Positions 25,158-37,817 of a DNA stretch of 64,000 nucleotides are shown here, piece by piece. The DNA lies in the NCBI GenBank assembly GCA_000469685.2, contig LS997562.1, positions 30,293,928-30,357,927 on the forward strand, in the 5' to 3' direction. This stretch comes from Haemonchus contortus (lineage: Eukaryota > Nematoda > Chromadorea > Rhabditida > Trichostrongylidae). The position numbers and the translations under genes were made by a program. Under the pieces are notes generated by a model. The model had not been told where the DNA came from, searched no databases, and worked only from the letters and a program-made list of their open reading frames with translations. Numbering within the stretch: the first letter of the stretch is position 1; each line of letters starts with the position of its first letter.

Positions 25158-26260
25158 ATGTGATCTTTCACAGTGCAAAGTTCCCCGTAATCATTCTTCA
25201 TTCTCTTTCACTCATTACATATTTATTAACGTACACATATACAAACATTCTTAGCCAGCCAGCATAAGCCAGCCAGCATGAGCCTTTTCTTCCCCAGCAA
25301 TAGCTCCCATACTCATATAGTCGTTTCTTTCCCGGTATCTAGTTCTTCTACAGAGTTTTCTCCTTTTTTCCCGGTCTCTATGGTCTCTATTCCGTCCCGC
25401 TGTACGCGCGCGCCGCACACACGCACTCTTTCGACCTCTTGAATCTCTCCATCTAGTATACGTACTGTATATGTATCGGTATCTGAACATGTGCTATTTA
25501 AGTATTACATTAATTAATATTATTATTTTTGTTTTATCCATGTTTTTTTATATTTTATGGTATTCCTCAGTGTGATTATATAGGTAATTGCGAATTCAGC
25601 AAATTCTGAGGAGATGTATGTAAGTTCTTCGCTGTGACTGGTTAAAATCAGCCGATACCCTCAAAGGCTCCCACAGCCTGACCTAGTACAAAACCAGTGA
25701 AGCGTACTTTCCAACATCACCTCGGAATGATACAGGGCATCGTCATGTCATCGCCCTTCTCGCGCTCCTCATTTTCATTCTTCCGCCAAGCTTTGTGCAA
25801 ATGTTCTACATGCATATTGATCGTTATTTGAATCTGTTCGTTGAATGTGATATAAATTTTGCTATGATGGGACACATGAACAGCTGTTCTGTAATTTAGG
25901 GGATCACAGTCACCACTCTGGGGCTCGACGCTCGACGCTCGACGCCACGCGCGACTAAACTCCGTCCAGGATGTGGACAGAGCGCATCTAAAGGACTTAG
26001 TCACACTGATAAACTCTTCCCTCTAACCAAGGAGGATTAGTCTACTTATCATGGAACTTTGAATGGAGATATGGTGAGTAGCCTAACCCTCCCTGGTAAG
26101 TATAGTGGATACGGTAATCAGAGAGTGGCTGAAGAAACGAATTCTACCGATTTATTTGCAAATATTTACTCGGAAGTTCGATTTACCAAGTTGTTCGTGC
26201 AACAAGAATGAACCATTTCAAAGATTGATGAAGCGAGTAGCGAGCATTGTCCCTTGAGAG
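25158..26260. other. sem-4 3' flank; no supportable gene
   Basis: It presumably holds the sem-4 3' UTR and the intergenic region. No canonical AATAAA is evident close to the stop; there are AT-rich blocks near 25490-25560. A 7-base tandem repeat (GCTCGAC units) lies at about 25923-25945. A minus-strand open frame at 25717-26004 ends in a charged stretch but cannot be joined confidently to the neighbouring minus-strand gene. Confidence 0.4.
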
Positions 26261-27108
26261 CTATCGTCGAACGAAATTCTCCTGAAAAGAAGCCATTCAG
26301 TCGTTGAAATCTCATTTATCCTCAGAGAGCTCTTTTTAGAACCAATGTTCAGAATAACAATCATCGACAACGTCTCCAACATGGGTGCTACTGAATGCCA
26401 TTCAGCACACTTGATTACCTTTGCTTGAAGAAATAGCGCATAAGTTGGCAATACACTTCATGGGGATTGGAATCCACTCCGGCCGACCCCTTATTTATTT
26501 ACTTATTTATTTATTTAATGTTTACTAAGAGGCACTGCAGTAACAAACGAGGGAAGCAAATCGGTTAAAACTCAAACAGCAAAGGCAGAAAATGCCCAAT
26601 TAGAAACACCTTACCCACAAATGGATACCCCGCAAGCTTGACAACCTGAAATCCTGTATGCCTAACAAGGCAAGAAGGTCTAATTAACTAACTCTTACGT
26701 TGAGTGAGAAAAGCATAAACTAGTAGAAGACGTTTCTGAGAGCCGACAATCGCTATCTTAGCAATCAGCTGAGGCTCACAAATAGTTGCATATCCTGGCA
26801 CATAGAAATGTCTCTATGATTCCGAGGAGACGCGAATGCAGTGCGTATTTGCAGCCAGAGATCTGCATAGGGTTGTTTTGATGTATTACATTGGAAATCC
26901 TACTACGGAAACTTCGTTATAGGTTCTATCATTTGGTCATTCTGATTTTCGTGAACCTCCTTGATTTACTCAGAACTGAATGAACTTCCGCGGAACGACT
27001 TTCAGGTCCCACCACCCCGCGTTGAGGCAGCCCATAGCTAAGGTAGGGCATGGCTATGTCTCGTGGCGATTTACAAGTGACGGCGATTGAGTTGTAAAGT
27101 CCGCTGAC

Positions 27109-30100
27109 CTTCTTTTGAGACATAAACTTTTTCTCCTGTTGAGCTATGATTTCTCTATGCATTCGATGATGTATCGTAACGGCATCTTCGTCTGTCTGGA
27201 ATAAAAAAAATAAGTTCAGACGGGAGGAGGTGGTGTAATGGTAGTGACAAGTGGCGCACTATCTCACACGCACGGTCAGGGGTTCGAATCCCGGACCGAC
27301 ACCAGCCTGAGCCAACCAAGGGTCGGTGAATTGGGGGGACTACTCGTCCGGGAGGATAAAAGCACTGACTTATACATCGGCTGGCCACCGCGATCATTGT
27401 ACAGGCCACATAAGCACTCATTACGCCACTACGATTCTAAATGGAGGTCGGGTGCGGGGGCGCATCCCTCAGACGTGATTGATTAACGCCAAAAGATTTA
27501 TCCTAAATCCTTTACGTTTAGACGACGAGGATTTGGTTAGGGAGTGATCTCAAAACATCCAGTAACTTTATTGAGCTTAGCAGCAGCTTTTTCACCCTGT
27601 GTGTACAACTCGGGAGCCATCCTTCGCTAGAAGGACAGGTTCCTAGGCTCATCGCACCTATTTCAAAAGAGAAGGCTTCCTACGATGGACTGGGGACAAG
27701 GATGACTTCACGCCTAGCGCTGTAGGCCTTCCGCTAAATGGCTATCACCAGAAAATACGCGAACGTCAAGGATGCAGAACCCAAAAGATGTGCCCACAAA
27801 ATCAGATGTGACTGCCCAAAACGCTTGCTCAGGTCATGATTGTTGACTCTTTTTGATGTGAAGACGCATCAGCGACGGTAGTGTAGGGAGCTATCTGGGA
27901 GGAAACAGTATGTACCAACGTGAAAAAGTAATTCTTAAACTGTGAAGTCCTCCTGAAAATCCATCTATGAGTGGTATGACTTGAAAAGTGGGTTCCTACG
28001 GTCTTCCCATTTAAGTGAGAATCACCGCGAAACACACACACATGACTCAGTGGTTCCGGCAAGCGCAAGATTTTACGTCTTGCACTCGAATCGTACTTTT
28101 TTTGATGAGTATCTTCCCCGGACGAGGAGTGATTTGGAAAGCTGGTAAATGAATTCATAAGAAAGCAACTCACCTTGAGAAGACCAAATAAATGAATCGC
28201 AAGTGAAACACCGACAAAAATCGCAATATAGACGAGTTCAAAGACAGCAAACCAGTACGGTGCAATACCTCCCTCTGAATTAAGATGTATATTGATTGAT
28301 CGAAGTATGGTAGGTTGATAATTGTAGCTCTGGCAATGGAACTAAGTGTGTATGAAAGGAGTTCTGTCCGATATGAGTCTTTGAAAGCCAGAATGACAAG
28401 ATATGATCCCGCTATAGATGAGGATCTCTGTGTGTGTCGGTGTGTGTGTCGGTGTGTGTGGGAGTGTCTTCGTATATGTGTGTGCGTGTGTGTCGGTGTG
28501 TGTGTGGGAGTGTGTGTGTGTGTGTATCGGAGTGTGTCATTGTGTCAGCGTTGGTAATTGGTAACCGGAAGTTGGTAACCCTGTTCCTCTGAGCCTAGGG
28601 TATTCAAATTTGGTAGGCGTACAGGCGACAAGGTTGTGACAATGATGGTAGGTCACACGGGGTGAGAACAGTTGATGGACACTTATAAGGAGCTTCCAAA
28701 GGCAGGGGTCACAGAATCTGCTGCGCCCTTAATCTTAACAGTTGAACCTCTTACAATGGCGGCTAGTGTGAGCTGTAAAGGGACGGTGGACGGTAGGTGA
28801 CAAAGACTGTTAGCAAGTGATAAGAGCTGATAGGTGTCCGTAGAAGGCAAGGGTCGCTGAGTTAGTTGCTCCCTTCGGGCTAATCTTGGAAACTTGAAAG
28901 GTGACTTAGGATTCGTCGGGTTCTTGAATAGTAGGTGACAATGGTTTACAGCAACGGTTAGCAGATGGAAATTGCCACGGGATCATTTCCTCTGCTCGTC
29001 TGGTAAAGGAGCATTGCTACTTCAGTGCATGGTATAGAGTATGATTGGATCCGAATAACAGATTCTAAAAAAAAGATGAAGCTTGATAAGGGGTCTCAGA
29101 AGATTCTGAACTTCTGCCTTTTTTGATGTACATTTATATTGCAATCCCAAAAATCGAAGGGAGCTTACAACAATGAGTGAAGCGGGGAAAGGGTTTGATC
29201 AACGTCAGTGCCTAGGAAAGGAACAGAGTCTGGTTGTTTCTGGCAACCCCTTCGGAGCTTTGGCTGAATACCCGAGTTACTCATTTTCAGAAGAGCCGGT
29301 ACGTCAATAGACCCAATAGAGGAAGCGAATGAATGTTTAATAGATGTTTATTGTAAGAACAAGGTCAACAGATGGAAATTTCGTAAGCGATAAGCGTATG
29401 CGTCCCGTGTCAAATTAGTAATGCACGGGTAATTGGGGTAAATCCTCTTGTGTGGTCAGAAATGAATCATTCGTCCCCAAAAAGGAAGGTCAGCCGTGCA
29501 TAACGGATTCTGTAACAGGTTGAAGGGTGGCCCAGTGTGAGACGGTAATGTTCGAAATCCGAACGGTCATGTTATGATGCTCCCATTAGCATTCTAGACC
29601 AATCACACATAGCAACTGTTATCGGACGCAGCAAAAACACTTGAGCACTTGTAATTTATTTATTTATTCAATTTACTCATTAAATACACTTCAAGGGTGT
29701 GGACATTAATCACACAAAATATAAGTTAGAGTTCTGAAATTAGTGTCATAAAAAAAGGAATAATAAATAATGATGAAATTTGATTATGAGGTCAATGTAT
29801 AATAAATGTCTTGGGACACAAGGATGCCCTCCTTGAATCCTTCCACCCTCACATTTGTTCAAGCTCTCACTCATTAACCTATATCATCGCCACGGTTTCC
29901 CATGACAATCACCAAACAAAGGGCAACTCGGCCATGATCATTCCCACAAAAAAGTTATGAATCACAGAAGCTAGAAGGAGTAACTCTCGAGCCTTTCATG
30001 ACTTCTTGGGATTTTGAAAGGCCCGGAGGATTATTCCCACTAGTCATTTTGACTTACAATCCCTAGGAACTGCTTGGAGTGCCTTGAAAGGTGATAGTCA

Positions 30101-33100
30101 GAAGTGGACAAGATATTAGGAGTTTAGAAACATGGCATTTCAACTAGTTCCGGTAAGCTGGACTGCGTGGTCCCAGTGAAATGAAGCCAAAGAAGGTGCA
30201 GAATATGAAAATCTTCCTTATCCCTTATCGACTTTTTTCTCCGCCTGCTTGAGCATGATCAGCTAACTGCTGTATCCGAGACTGTATGTCCATAAGAAGA
30301 TGATTCGTGGTACAGCATACACTCCAAGTTCTAGGTAAAGCACAACGAAACTTTTCACCGATGTTGTTCTGGCATATTTCCAAGGGAGGGATCATATTCT
30401 TTCAGCAGACAGACATCGTCCCTCTTGTTGTTGCTGCAGAGGATTCCGCTCTCATTTACCTCATATACCCAAGAAACTCCTCCCATTTGGAGGCGGAAGT
30501 AGCGACTGACCGATTGAGACGACGCATGACGCGTACCGTCGGTCATCCCGTGCAGAATCGTTGGACAACGACTTCTTTATAACACTATTCCTTGTTCGTG
30601 AAGGTGTCGAAGGACGTTGCCGAGATTGCAAAGATTGGCGTCGTACAAATGATCTTTTCCACCGACCTAATGAGCAGCATCGAAAAGCTCGAAACACAGA
30701 AAGGCATTCTTTGACTTCTTCACGATTCCGCTGTTGTTCTTTGATGCAGCCAATGCCGTTTTAGAGATTTTTAGAGTGGTTTCCTACTTTTACGTAGATT
30801 TCCGACCACAGAAAAAGTAGAACCATTGAAAAAGCTCGGCTCCCCTTAATAAAAAACCACACAGGCACGAAAATTCAGTCCGGCACTCGGCTCTTACAGT
30901 AATCCGGCACGTGTTAACACGTAAATTTTTACCCGTCGCATATACGACGCGTCGAAAAGAGGCTTTGGGCAAGGACACGGGGGTGGGTGGTGGGGTAAGC
31001 GAGGGGGTTACTGTAAGAGCCGAGTGCCGGACTGAATTTTCGTTTCAGTAAAAACCACACCCACACTTTAACATGCGATGCTGAGACGGACCATGAAGCA
31101 TCCCGTAAGATGCCTCCCGACTAATCTTGAGATTGATAGGAATCCACTTTACAACTTGAACCATACTGACAGTAAGAAGCTTATTCGCAGGAAGTAATAC
31201 ATCAGATGCAGCAACACGACTAACCCGATTCAGAGGTAGATTCAGAGGAAGAGGTCATCAACCGACTGGGTGGGTGAGTAGCGAGAACACAAATGAATGT
31301 ACTTCGTGGTAGTACTCACTAGCGGTCTTATCATCGCTTTGGTCACTATTCACCATTCTACTATTTAGTCTGACTTATGTAGTTCCACGAAGCTCGATGG
31401 GATATCGCAATAGGATCACAGGGTAGACTGTAACCGAGAACGGTTTTTTATCCCTTCATGGAACTTGGAATGGTAACCCAGGAATACAGGTGGCGTTCGG
31501 GATACTGGTTACTAAAATGAGAACTAAAACTGCAAATACTTCCCGAAAAACCTTGTGAGCTATCGAATTTAGCTCGGGATAGAGTTAATAGGAGATGTGC
31601 AGCCGTCACTACCAATGGTACCGCTACCCTTGCGGGTTGACAATGCGGGTTTGCTAAACTCCACCGTATGTAACCCACTGCTTTGTTTTAAACATCAAGA
31701 GCATTCAACAGAAATCGCTTTAGAACAAATAAATGTGAGCGTGAAGCACGATGGAACAAGAAGCAGCCTTAAAAAATGTGTGAAGCCAAGATGTTGTTCA
31801 TAAACCCCACACCTCAAACATGCTGTTCCGCTACAACCGTAGACACAACGTTCAATCGTATCGAGCCTGAACAAATGCTTGCTGGAATTCAGAAGCCTTG
31901 CATTCTATACCATACCTATGTTGCACCACGAGTGTCTCAAGACGCTAGTTGCACAAAACGCGAACAATGCCTACAATGACATGTTATGGTTGATTGTATT
32001 GAGACTTGCCTATTCGAGAGCAGATATAATCAGGGAATGCATCTCATTGAGAACTCGAGCTTGTCTTTTGGTGAAATCCACGCCAGGCCCACGAAAGGCC
32101 TAGTCCAAGGTAAGAATGATTTCTGATGTCTCCTCCTAAGAAAACCCAGTGGCTCCCACGGGTAACAGGAGGACGCTGTAGAGTCACAAAACTCAACGGC
32201 TAGGGCATCGCGGTAGCCCCGTTACAGGAACGCCCGGACTTCCTGCCCCTCGATCGATGTCACGTCAGACGAGTGTCGAGGGATACAGATTGCAGTATTC
32301 GTCCTAGGACTCACACACAATCAGCTGATCGCCAAGAAGTGGGTCGGTGTTTCTCTCCCATTCTTTGATTCTCTGTTAATCTTTTTGCTGCTGCGATCCT
32401 TATTTTAAATTTCCACCTTTAGAGGCTGACAAAGGTGGCTAGCTTTGCTACTACTAGGGTTTTTTTGTAAGTTTATGCTTATGAGTGAATGAATTTTTGA
32501 TGACCGCAGACAGCTATTCGCACCAGGACCCACACGCAGTGAAACACACTGTTTAGCTCGTCCGGACGCCCCACTCTTCTTCATTTTACTGGCCTCACCT
32601 TCGTCCAGCCCCTTTTTTCAACGATTTTTCTAAGCTTTTTTTTCACTTTGGGAACACCGATCCACGCAGTTTCTTCGCCTTCATCACACTGTTTTCCATC
32701 TTATCTTCCATTTTTCGTCATAATCTGGGTCTCTCAAAATTATCGAAAATTGTTCCCTTGGGAAAGCTTCCGTCGGGGATAGTTTGTGCCGAGATTTATC
32801 ATCACATTCATATGTTAAGTGATGCTGCTCAGTTTTTGACAATTATGATACAAAGAAGAAACCACCAAAATCGCTGAACGATCTCTTCCTTGATACTGGG
32901 AAGAACGTTAGAAGCAGATCAGGACTTGCGCTAGGATGAACAACGCTGACTTCAACATGACATAGAGAAGAGAAGTGCTGAGATTTCTTCAAGTATATCG
33001 GACGTTCTGCGCCTTTCGCTCTTGGGACATTCATGGTGCACGTTAAAGTATGTCCACTAAAAACCAGGCTGCTCTTTCACTCCTGACGAGTAGTGCTTCA

Positions 33101-35648
33101 GTCTTCAGGAGACCGACTGCTCTATGTACGGTTGTGGAGAGGCAGAATAGATAAGGCAAGCGTCACCGACAGAAAAAGAGCGCCTTCCGATACAAATAAA
33201 TGGATAAGGTTTTCTGGCGTTAATCAGTCCCGCCAGAGGAATGCGCCCACGCATTCGACTTCTATTAAAAACCGCAGTGGCATGTTGAATGCTAATGTGG
33301 CCTATACAATGACTTGCGGGGGCTGGACGATGCACAAGTCAGTGCTTTTATCCTCACAGACGAGTCTGGTACCATTTACCCGACCCCGAAGGAATGAAAG
33401 GTTTTGTGGCCAAGGCGGATACCGATCCAGGATTCGAACCTGCGACCATGCGTGTGTGGAGTGCGGCACTTGCCACCACACCACCTTTGCCTTGCATTAC
33501 CGAATAGTCAGAAAAGGTTATGAACTATTTGCAGGTATTCCGACGCTGCCGGGGAGCAAACCTGTAATGTCAAACTGCAAAGCGCGGGGACACCACTACC
33601 CCACGCTAGGCTTGATATCGTAGAGATGGCTGTCGGATGGCTCATAACTATCTTGTGACAGCAGTTTTGCAGTTTCAAGTTCCATATTTGTGCATGTGTG
33701 GAAACTACATCGATAGGGATACATCCGCGGTCCATGATAAGCAAAATATTCTTCTTTGGTAAGTTAGCCCCTGTTGAGACAGATGAGTGTGAAACCGAAA
33801 ATTGGCGACTCCTTTTTTAATTTCCATGAAAGCTTATATTCGAAGGAGTAGCGTAGCTTGGAAACAATATAGTAGGGACTAGTAGGTAGCATTAGAAGGC
33901 TGGTGCCATTGGCGAGCTATGGACGAAACTTCTGCTTCCAATGGGACTTGAACCAGACCATGTGCTTTCAAGGCACCGTGTCCTTAATGTGCCCATTATG
34001 AAGGCGTTGGCACGGGGTTTGTTTCGCTAAACAATTGAAGAGCATGTTGCTTGGAAAGTTCAAGCACCAGTTCATGCGTCATCCAATGCCGAAATTTCCC
34101 CAATTTCAAGAAAAGGGAGCTGGGTGAGTAGGCAAGCATTAATAGGCAGCACAGGGTCATTGAACTTTTGTTTCCTTTTTGTCACATGGCTATCAAACAG
34201 ATATCGATCTTCATTACAGAAGGTGGAGGAAGGAAATATTGCCCTTTTAGGACTAGAGTGGCCGATGTTTTGAAAGGTTGTAGGCATCCTAAATAGGAGG
34301 GCAGGCTCACGTGTTCCGAACCTATGCACAGTGGGAATTCAATAGACTCACGGTAAAAGATGAAAATGGCGTATGAAAGTGAGAATATCCTGAAATCTTA
34401 TTTTCCATAAACTTGTGCATCCTACAAAATCATCTTCGATAGCGAAAGTTCTACTTCTTGGATATTTCTAACCATTTCTTCTCCACCGATGGACTTCTGA
34501 CCATTTCCATCTCCATTTTTTGCTTGCCCAAACAACTCTTCTTACTAGTCTGTAGTTCTTTGCACTGACGTCGTTCACAACAAATACTTTTTAATGGAGT
34601 AGATTTTATCGTAAAGGCAAACATCTGGCATTCTCTCAAACGGGACAGCTTTGTAATGTTACTTGCCGATCATAACCTTCCTCGGATTTCAGAACTGATC
34701 CGCAGTGTGAGAAGTTGAATCTGAATCGATTCCGGGTATCTACTTTAGTCAGGGCGGGCAGTGGGCATTTGACCTCTTCTACTTAAAAAGCACAGTTCAC
34801 GATTAAAATAGTTTTTGAGATTCCCCTACATTGTGAATTCGAGGCTCTCCCTTATAAAATTCCTGTTGTTATATGGTCGAGAAACGTCCTGGATAGGGCA
34901 CAATAAGGGACCAGGGATTGTATCGTGTGAATGCCACATCTATAGTGGACGAGTTTCAACGGTTTTGTAGAGGCGCCACTCCCATATAGGGAGTTCTAAC
35001 ATACATATTTTCATGGCCGATGGCGACAGTGAAAGGCAGTTACGGATAATTAGTTGACAGTTAGTTGAACATCAATGCAAATTTTGATTTTAGCTCCGCC
35101 CAATTTGGTATACATCCCCCTACTATTATAGAATTCATTGGACTTCTTTTTTTGTTAGCCTTAATTTCTTTTTTTTTCGAGTTTTAGAGCATATTCTTTT
35201 TTATTCCGAGCCAGGCTTTTTGGCTTCGGATCCACACCTATCGGCACACATTCCACCTCCCTACTTATTTTGTTTCGGATTTCAAAACAGTTTTGTTCAG
35301 AGCTGAGAATTATTAACCTCGGCTCCTCCTGCCCTGGCACGGATTCCGCCTGATATGAGCAGTCGTTTTCTTTCGTCTACAAGACTTTGTGTACTTTCTA
35401 TTGCCTCTACACTTTTTCTGACGGCGTTGTGAATTTTTGTAGTAAGCTCAACCTTCGCCCAGTCTCCATACGTGATTCTCCAAGGCTAAGTACATTTGGG
35501 TGATAATATATTTCGATAGAAAGGAATCAGACGAGCGGTAATCGGAATCGGCCCGGTAATGAATTCCCCCTTCCGCATGTCCATCGACTGCTTCAGTCCA
35601 AAGCTCGGAACCAAACTTCTCTAACTTTTCACGGTTCTTCGTTTTCAT
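27109..35648 (-). CDS. Unrecognised small membrane protein (partial gene model)
   Basis: I do not recognise this protein. Three minus-strand exons join in phase: 35648-35453 (ATG at 35648; starts MKTKNREKLEKFGSELWTEA, ends LENHVWRLGE, phase 1), 28274-28174 (after TTCAG; GGIAPYWFAVFELVYIAIFV then GVSLAIHLFGLLK, phase 0) and 27195-27109 (after ATTCCAG; TDEDAVTIHHRMHREIIAQQ then EKKFMSQKK, phase 0). The middle exon is one strongly hydrophobic helix of about 22 residues followed by a charged tail, so a single-pass membrane protein is likely. The frame is open upstream of ATG 35648, so the start is uncertain. The C-terminus is also uncertain: an acceptor at 26281 would add ENFVRR and stop at 26261. 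The intron 28275-35452 is long and full of repeats, and the join across it rests only on phase. Confidence 0.5.
27222..27516 (+). repeat. tRNA-derived SINE family 1, best-preserved copy
   Basis: About 295 bp. It has an intact A box TGGTGTAATGG (27231-27241) and B box GGTTCGAATCC (27281-27291), the internal promoter of a tRNA gene, followed by a non-tRNA body and a tail with GATTAACGCCAAAAG and TTTATCC. This is the reference for the family; I number it family 1. It lies directly next to the acceptor of the exon at 27109-27195 of the membrane protein gene. Confidence 0.85.
28428..28545. repeat. TG-rich microsatellite
   Basis: Alternating TG/GT runs interrupted by TCGG and GGGAG. The ORF across it (28315-28557) is a repeat artefact. 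Confidence 0.85.
28546..30862. other. No supportable gene; inside the long intron of the membrane protein gene
   Basis: Both strands carry only short frames. Around 30307-30582 both strands are open and splice-like sites exist (a minus-strand donor GTAAATG after GVSWVYE), but nothing resembles a known protein and no frame joins the flanking exons. Confidence 0.35.
30863..31049. mobile_element. 187-bp MITE with perfect 35-bp terminal inverted repeats
   Basis: The block 30868-30902 is the exact reverse complement of 31008-31042 over 35 bases. The 11-mer AAAAACCACAC flanks both sides (30852-30862 and 31050-31060), consistent with a target-site duplication. The interior is short, non-coding and contains a smaller palindrome around ACGTGTTAACACGT. 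An 8-11 bp duplication would suit a Mutator-like family, but that assignment is inference. Confidence 0.75.
31061..33200. other. Probable degraded transposable element sequence; no supportable gene
   Basis: 31597-32103 (+) has overlapping open frames in different phases, as expected of a decayed coding element, but I cannot assign the family. 32140-32300 is GC-richer than its surroundings and looks like the 5' non-coding part of an interspersed repeat. Neither call is firm. Confidence 0.3.
33201..33497 (-). repeat. tRNA-derived SINE family 1, minus-strand copy
   Basis: The reverse complement carries the A-box region (GGTGGTGTGGTGGCAAGTG), a B box GGTTCGAATCC, and the family body with GATAAAAGCACTGACTTG and the CGAATGCGTGGGCGCAT block. 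It explains most of the 176-residue open frame on the plus strand here (33093-33623), which is not a gene. Confidence 0.8.
33500..35440. other. No supportable gene; still inside the presumed 7 kb intron
   Basis: Minus-strand frames at 33508-33744, 34072-34329 and 34451-34639 were examined. The last one ends in a lysine-rich stretch and a stop, but none has splice sites that join in phase to the flanking exons. Confidence 0.35.
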
Positions 35649-35974
35649 TTCGCTCTCTTTTATCCTTTCTTGACTGGTCTTTGTTCGTACTGTTCAAGTG
35701 CTGCTCACAACATTGGCTGTTGCCATACTTGGCTGCACTGGGCTGCTTAAGTATGGGCGGTAGTTGTACGGGAGTGCACTACGTCTTTTCGGAAAACAGG
35801 GTTAGTCAAGGTAACGAGGCCTGTCGTAGAAGTAAGCAGAGTGGCCCCCGCTCTACAAAGTAACAAGAAAATCCACTGAGTGAAGAAACCATTCATCTGT
35901 ACTTCTCTTCACCTAAGCCTGTATGTGGGGGCACGAATGACTTTCAGCTTTCTGTTTGTCTGGTTGTCGTCATA

Positions 35975-36235
35975 TGCACGGTCAGGGGTTCGAATCCCGG
36001 ATCGATGCTCGCCTAGGCCAACCAAGCCTTCCATCCCTCCGGGGTCGGTCAATTGATACCAGACTCGTCTGGGAGGATAAAAGCACTGACTTGTACATCG
36101 GCTGGCCACCGCAAGTCATTGTATAGGCCACATACGCACTCATTACGCCACTACGATTTTGAATGAAAGTCGAATGCGGGGGCGCATCCCTCAGATGCGA
36201 TTGATTAACGCCAAAACCTTTATCCTTTTACCTTT
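35975..36235 (+). repeat. tRNA-derived SINE family 1, 5'-truncated copy
   Basis: Begins just before an intact B box GGTTCGAATCC (35988-35998). It has the full body with the TCCGGGGTCGGTCAATTGA, GGGAGGATAAAAGCACTGAC and GCGGGGGCGCATCCCTCAGA blocks, and ends in TTTATCCTTTTACC. Confidence 0.85.
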
Positions 36236-36239
36236 AATC

Positions 36240-36852
36240 TGACTGTTGCAAGTATGAGTATATAGGCCGAGCACGCCTACAAATGAAGAATTCGCGGGAG
36301 ATAAGAAGTTGGATCGGTTCTGATCAGCCACCTCATCGCGAATAAGCCTTTTTCATAGGCCCAGCGCCAATAATCACTCATCAACCGACAGCTGGTAAGC
36401 CCTTGATGAGTGTCCTAGATGTTGGAACCTACAGAGATGGGTGAGGGAAAGGAGCAGGTCCAGTCTAAATGACTATGTTTATGACGAAAAAATCTTATTG
36501 GAATCAGGAAATGGAAACAACTTGAGGTAGCCTACAGAAAAATAGACCTCGTGCAACTGCAAAGGAAAGCGAAAATTATTATCTAGAAGACCGTCTACCA
36601 CCTAAACTGGTCCAGCGACTATTTTTAGAATAGAGACACCTACTCTGTTGATCTATGCCGACACAATAGAGTCATGAAAGCAGTCGCCAGCCAGTGTTTC
36701 ACTGCAATTCCAGTTGATGGAGTCGCTATGTTTATGTCGGAGTTGTTGCATGTAAACAGACGTACTAGTTCCTCTTTCTAGTTATATACGCCACGCCATC
36801 ACATGTTGCTAAATACTTTCACCGCACTCTAACTGCTCGATCGTGGTAACTG
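36240..36852. other. No supportable gene
   Basis: No recognisable coding or repeat structure on either strand. Confidence 0.35.
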
Positions 36853-36962
36853 GTAAGCACACACGCATACTCATACATACATACAAACACCCATCCATCA
36901 TACACACGCACATACATACCCACCTATCGACATACATGCATATGCATATGCATTCTATATAT
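36853..36962. repeat. CATA/ACAC-rich microsatellite
   Basis: Imperfect repeats of ACAC, CATA and CATC over about 110 bases, ending in CATATGCATATGCAT. Confidence 0.8.
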
Positions 36963-37013
36963 TAGGGGTGAGAAACGGAGATCTATCGAATCGGTGCTCA
37001 TAGCGCAGTAGTT

Positions 37014-37168
37014 AGTGAAGCGGACTATTTGTCATCAAAAATGAACTAAAGGGTGACTTCAAAGGTCTGTATGCCCACTAATGGCTGTTTGGGCACTGTT
37101 CCCATTCTTTATTCCTTTCCTGAACAGGCTATTCCTGGCGGATTCGAAGACTTATGGGGAATTCGTAA
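37014..37168 (+). repeat. Interspersed repeat, copy A (inverted partner at 39505-39660)
   Basis: About 150 bp that matches the reverse complement of 39505-39660 nearly throughout, including GGTGACTTCAAAGGTCTGTA and GTTCCCATTCTTTATTCC. The preceding bases (CTCATAGCGCAGTAGTTAGTG) resemble a Pol III A box, so this may be a third tRNA-derived SINE. No B box is visible. Confidence 0.75.
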
Positions 37169-37817
37169 CCTAACGAAGGGGACGGATGCCTACAGTAACG
37201 GCAGCGAACAGTTTAGAAGGGTGCGGGAGACTTAAACCATGCTGCTCCCTTTTGTGAAAGAAGTTCGGCTTTCATATGAAACCGTGGCGAGTAGAAGCGC
37301 CTGAAGTTTTGGAGGCATTTACCTATGTAGTCTCTCGGTGATGGGAAGAGGGGAGGAGTGAAAAGGTGGGGAGTGGGAGAGCAACTAAAGAGGATGTAGT
37401 GTAAGCACACAGTGTCCCTCCCCCCTTCCCCACCCTCTCCCCCCCCCTTCCTTCTTCTCCCTGAAGAGAAAGAGATGAACAGTAATTGTTTTGCACCCCC
37501 GGAAGGCGCGGACCGCAGTCATGACGTAAATATTTCTCCCACAAGTGGATCTTCCTACATATGTGATTACAATGCGGAGTGCCCAAAAGTCTTTTCAATG
37601 AGTCTGTCCCAATAGGTCTTCTCGATAAGTCCCATATGAAGCATCATGTTCCTATTGAGACCTTGCCAGTTCATTCACTTCCATGGTAGATATCCAATTT
37701 CAACAGAAGGCACGATCGTCCGTACCAGGAAACATTCAAACATGAACATTCCTAGTGAGAAAAGGATGAAAGATAAATCTCTCTGACATTTACAATCCCT
37801 TTTCTGAGAGAAGCCAG

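Noticed and set aside
27222..27295. tRNA gene call from A and B boxes
   Set aside because: The sequence continues into a repeated 220-base body present in many copies and lacks a convincing acceptor stem; it is a SINE head.
28315..28557. 80-residue frame rich in Cys and Val
   Set aside because: It is the translation of a TG microsatellite.
30307..30764. Two overlapping plus-strand frames as a gene
   Set aside because: Minus strand is equally open, no splice-consistent model and no recognisable domain.
33093..33623. 176-residue open frame on the plus strand
   Set aside because: Most of it is the antisense strand of a family 1 SINE copy (33201-33497).
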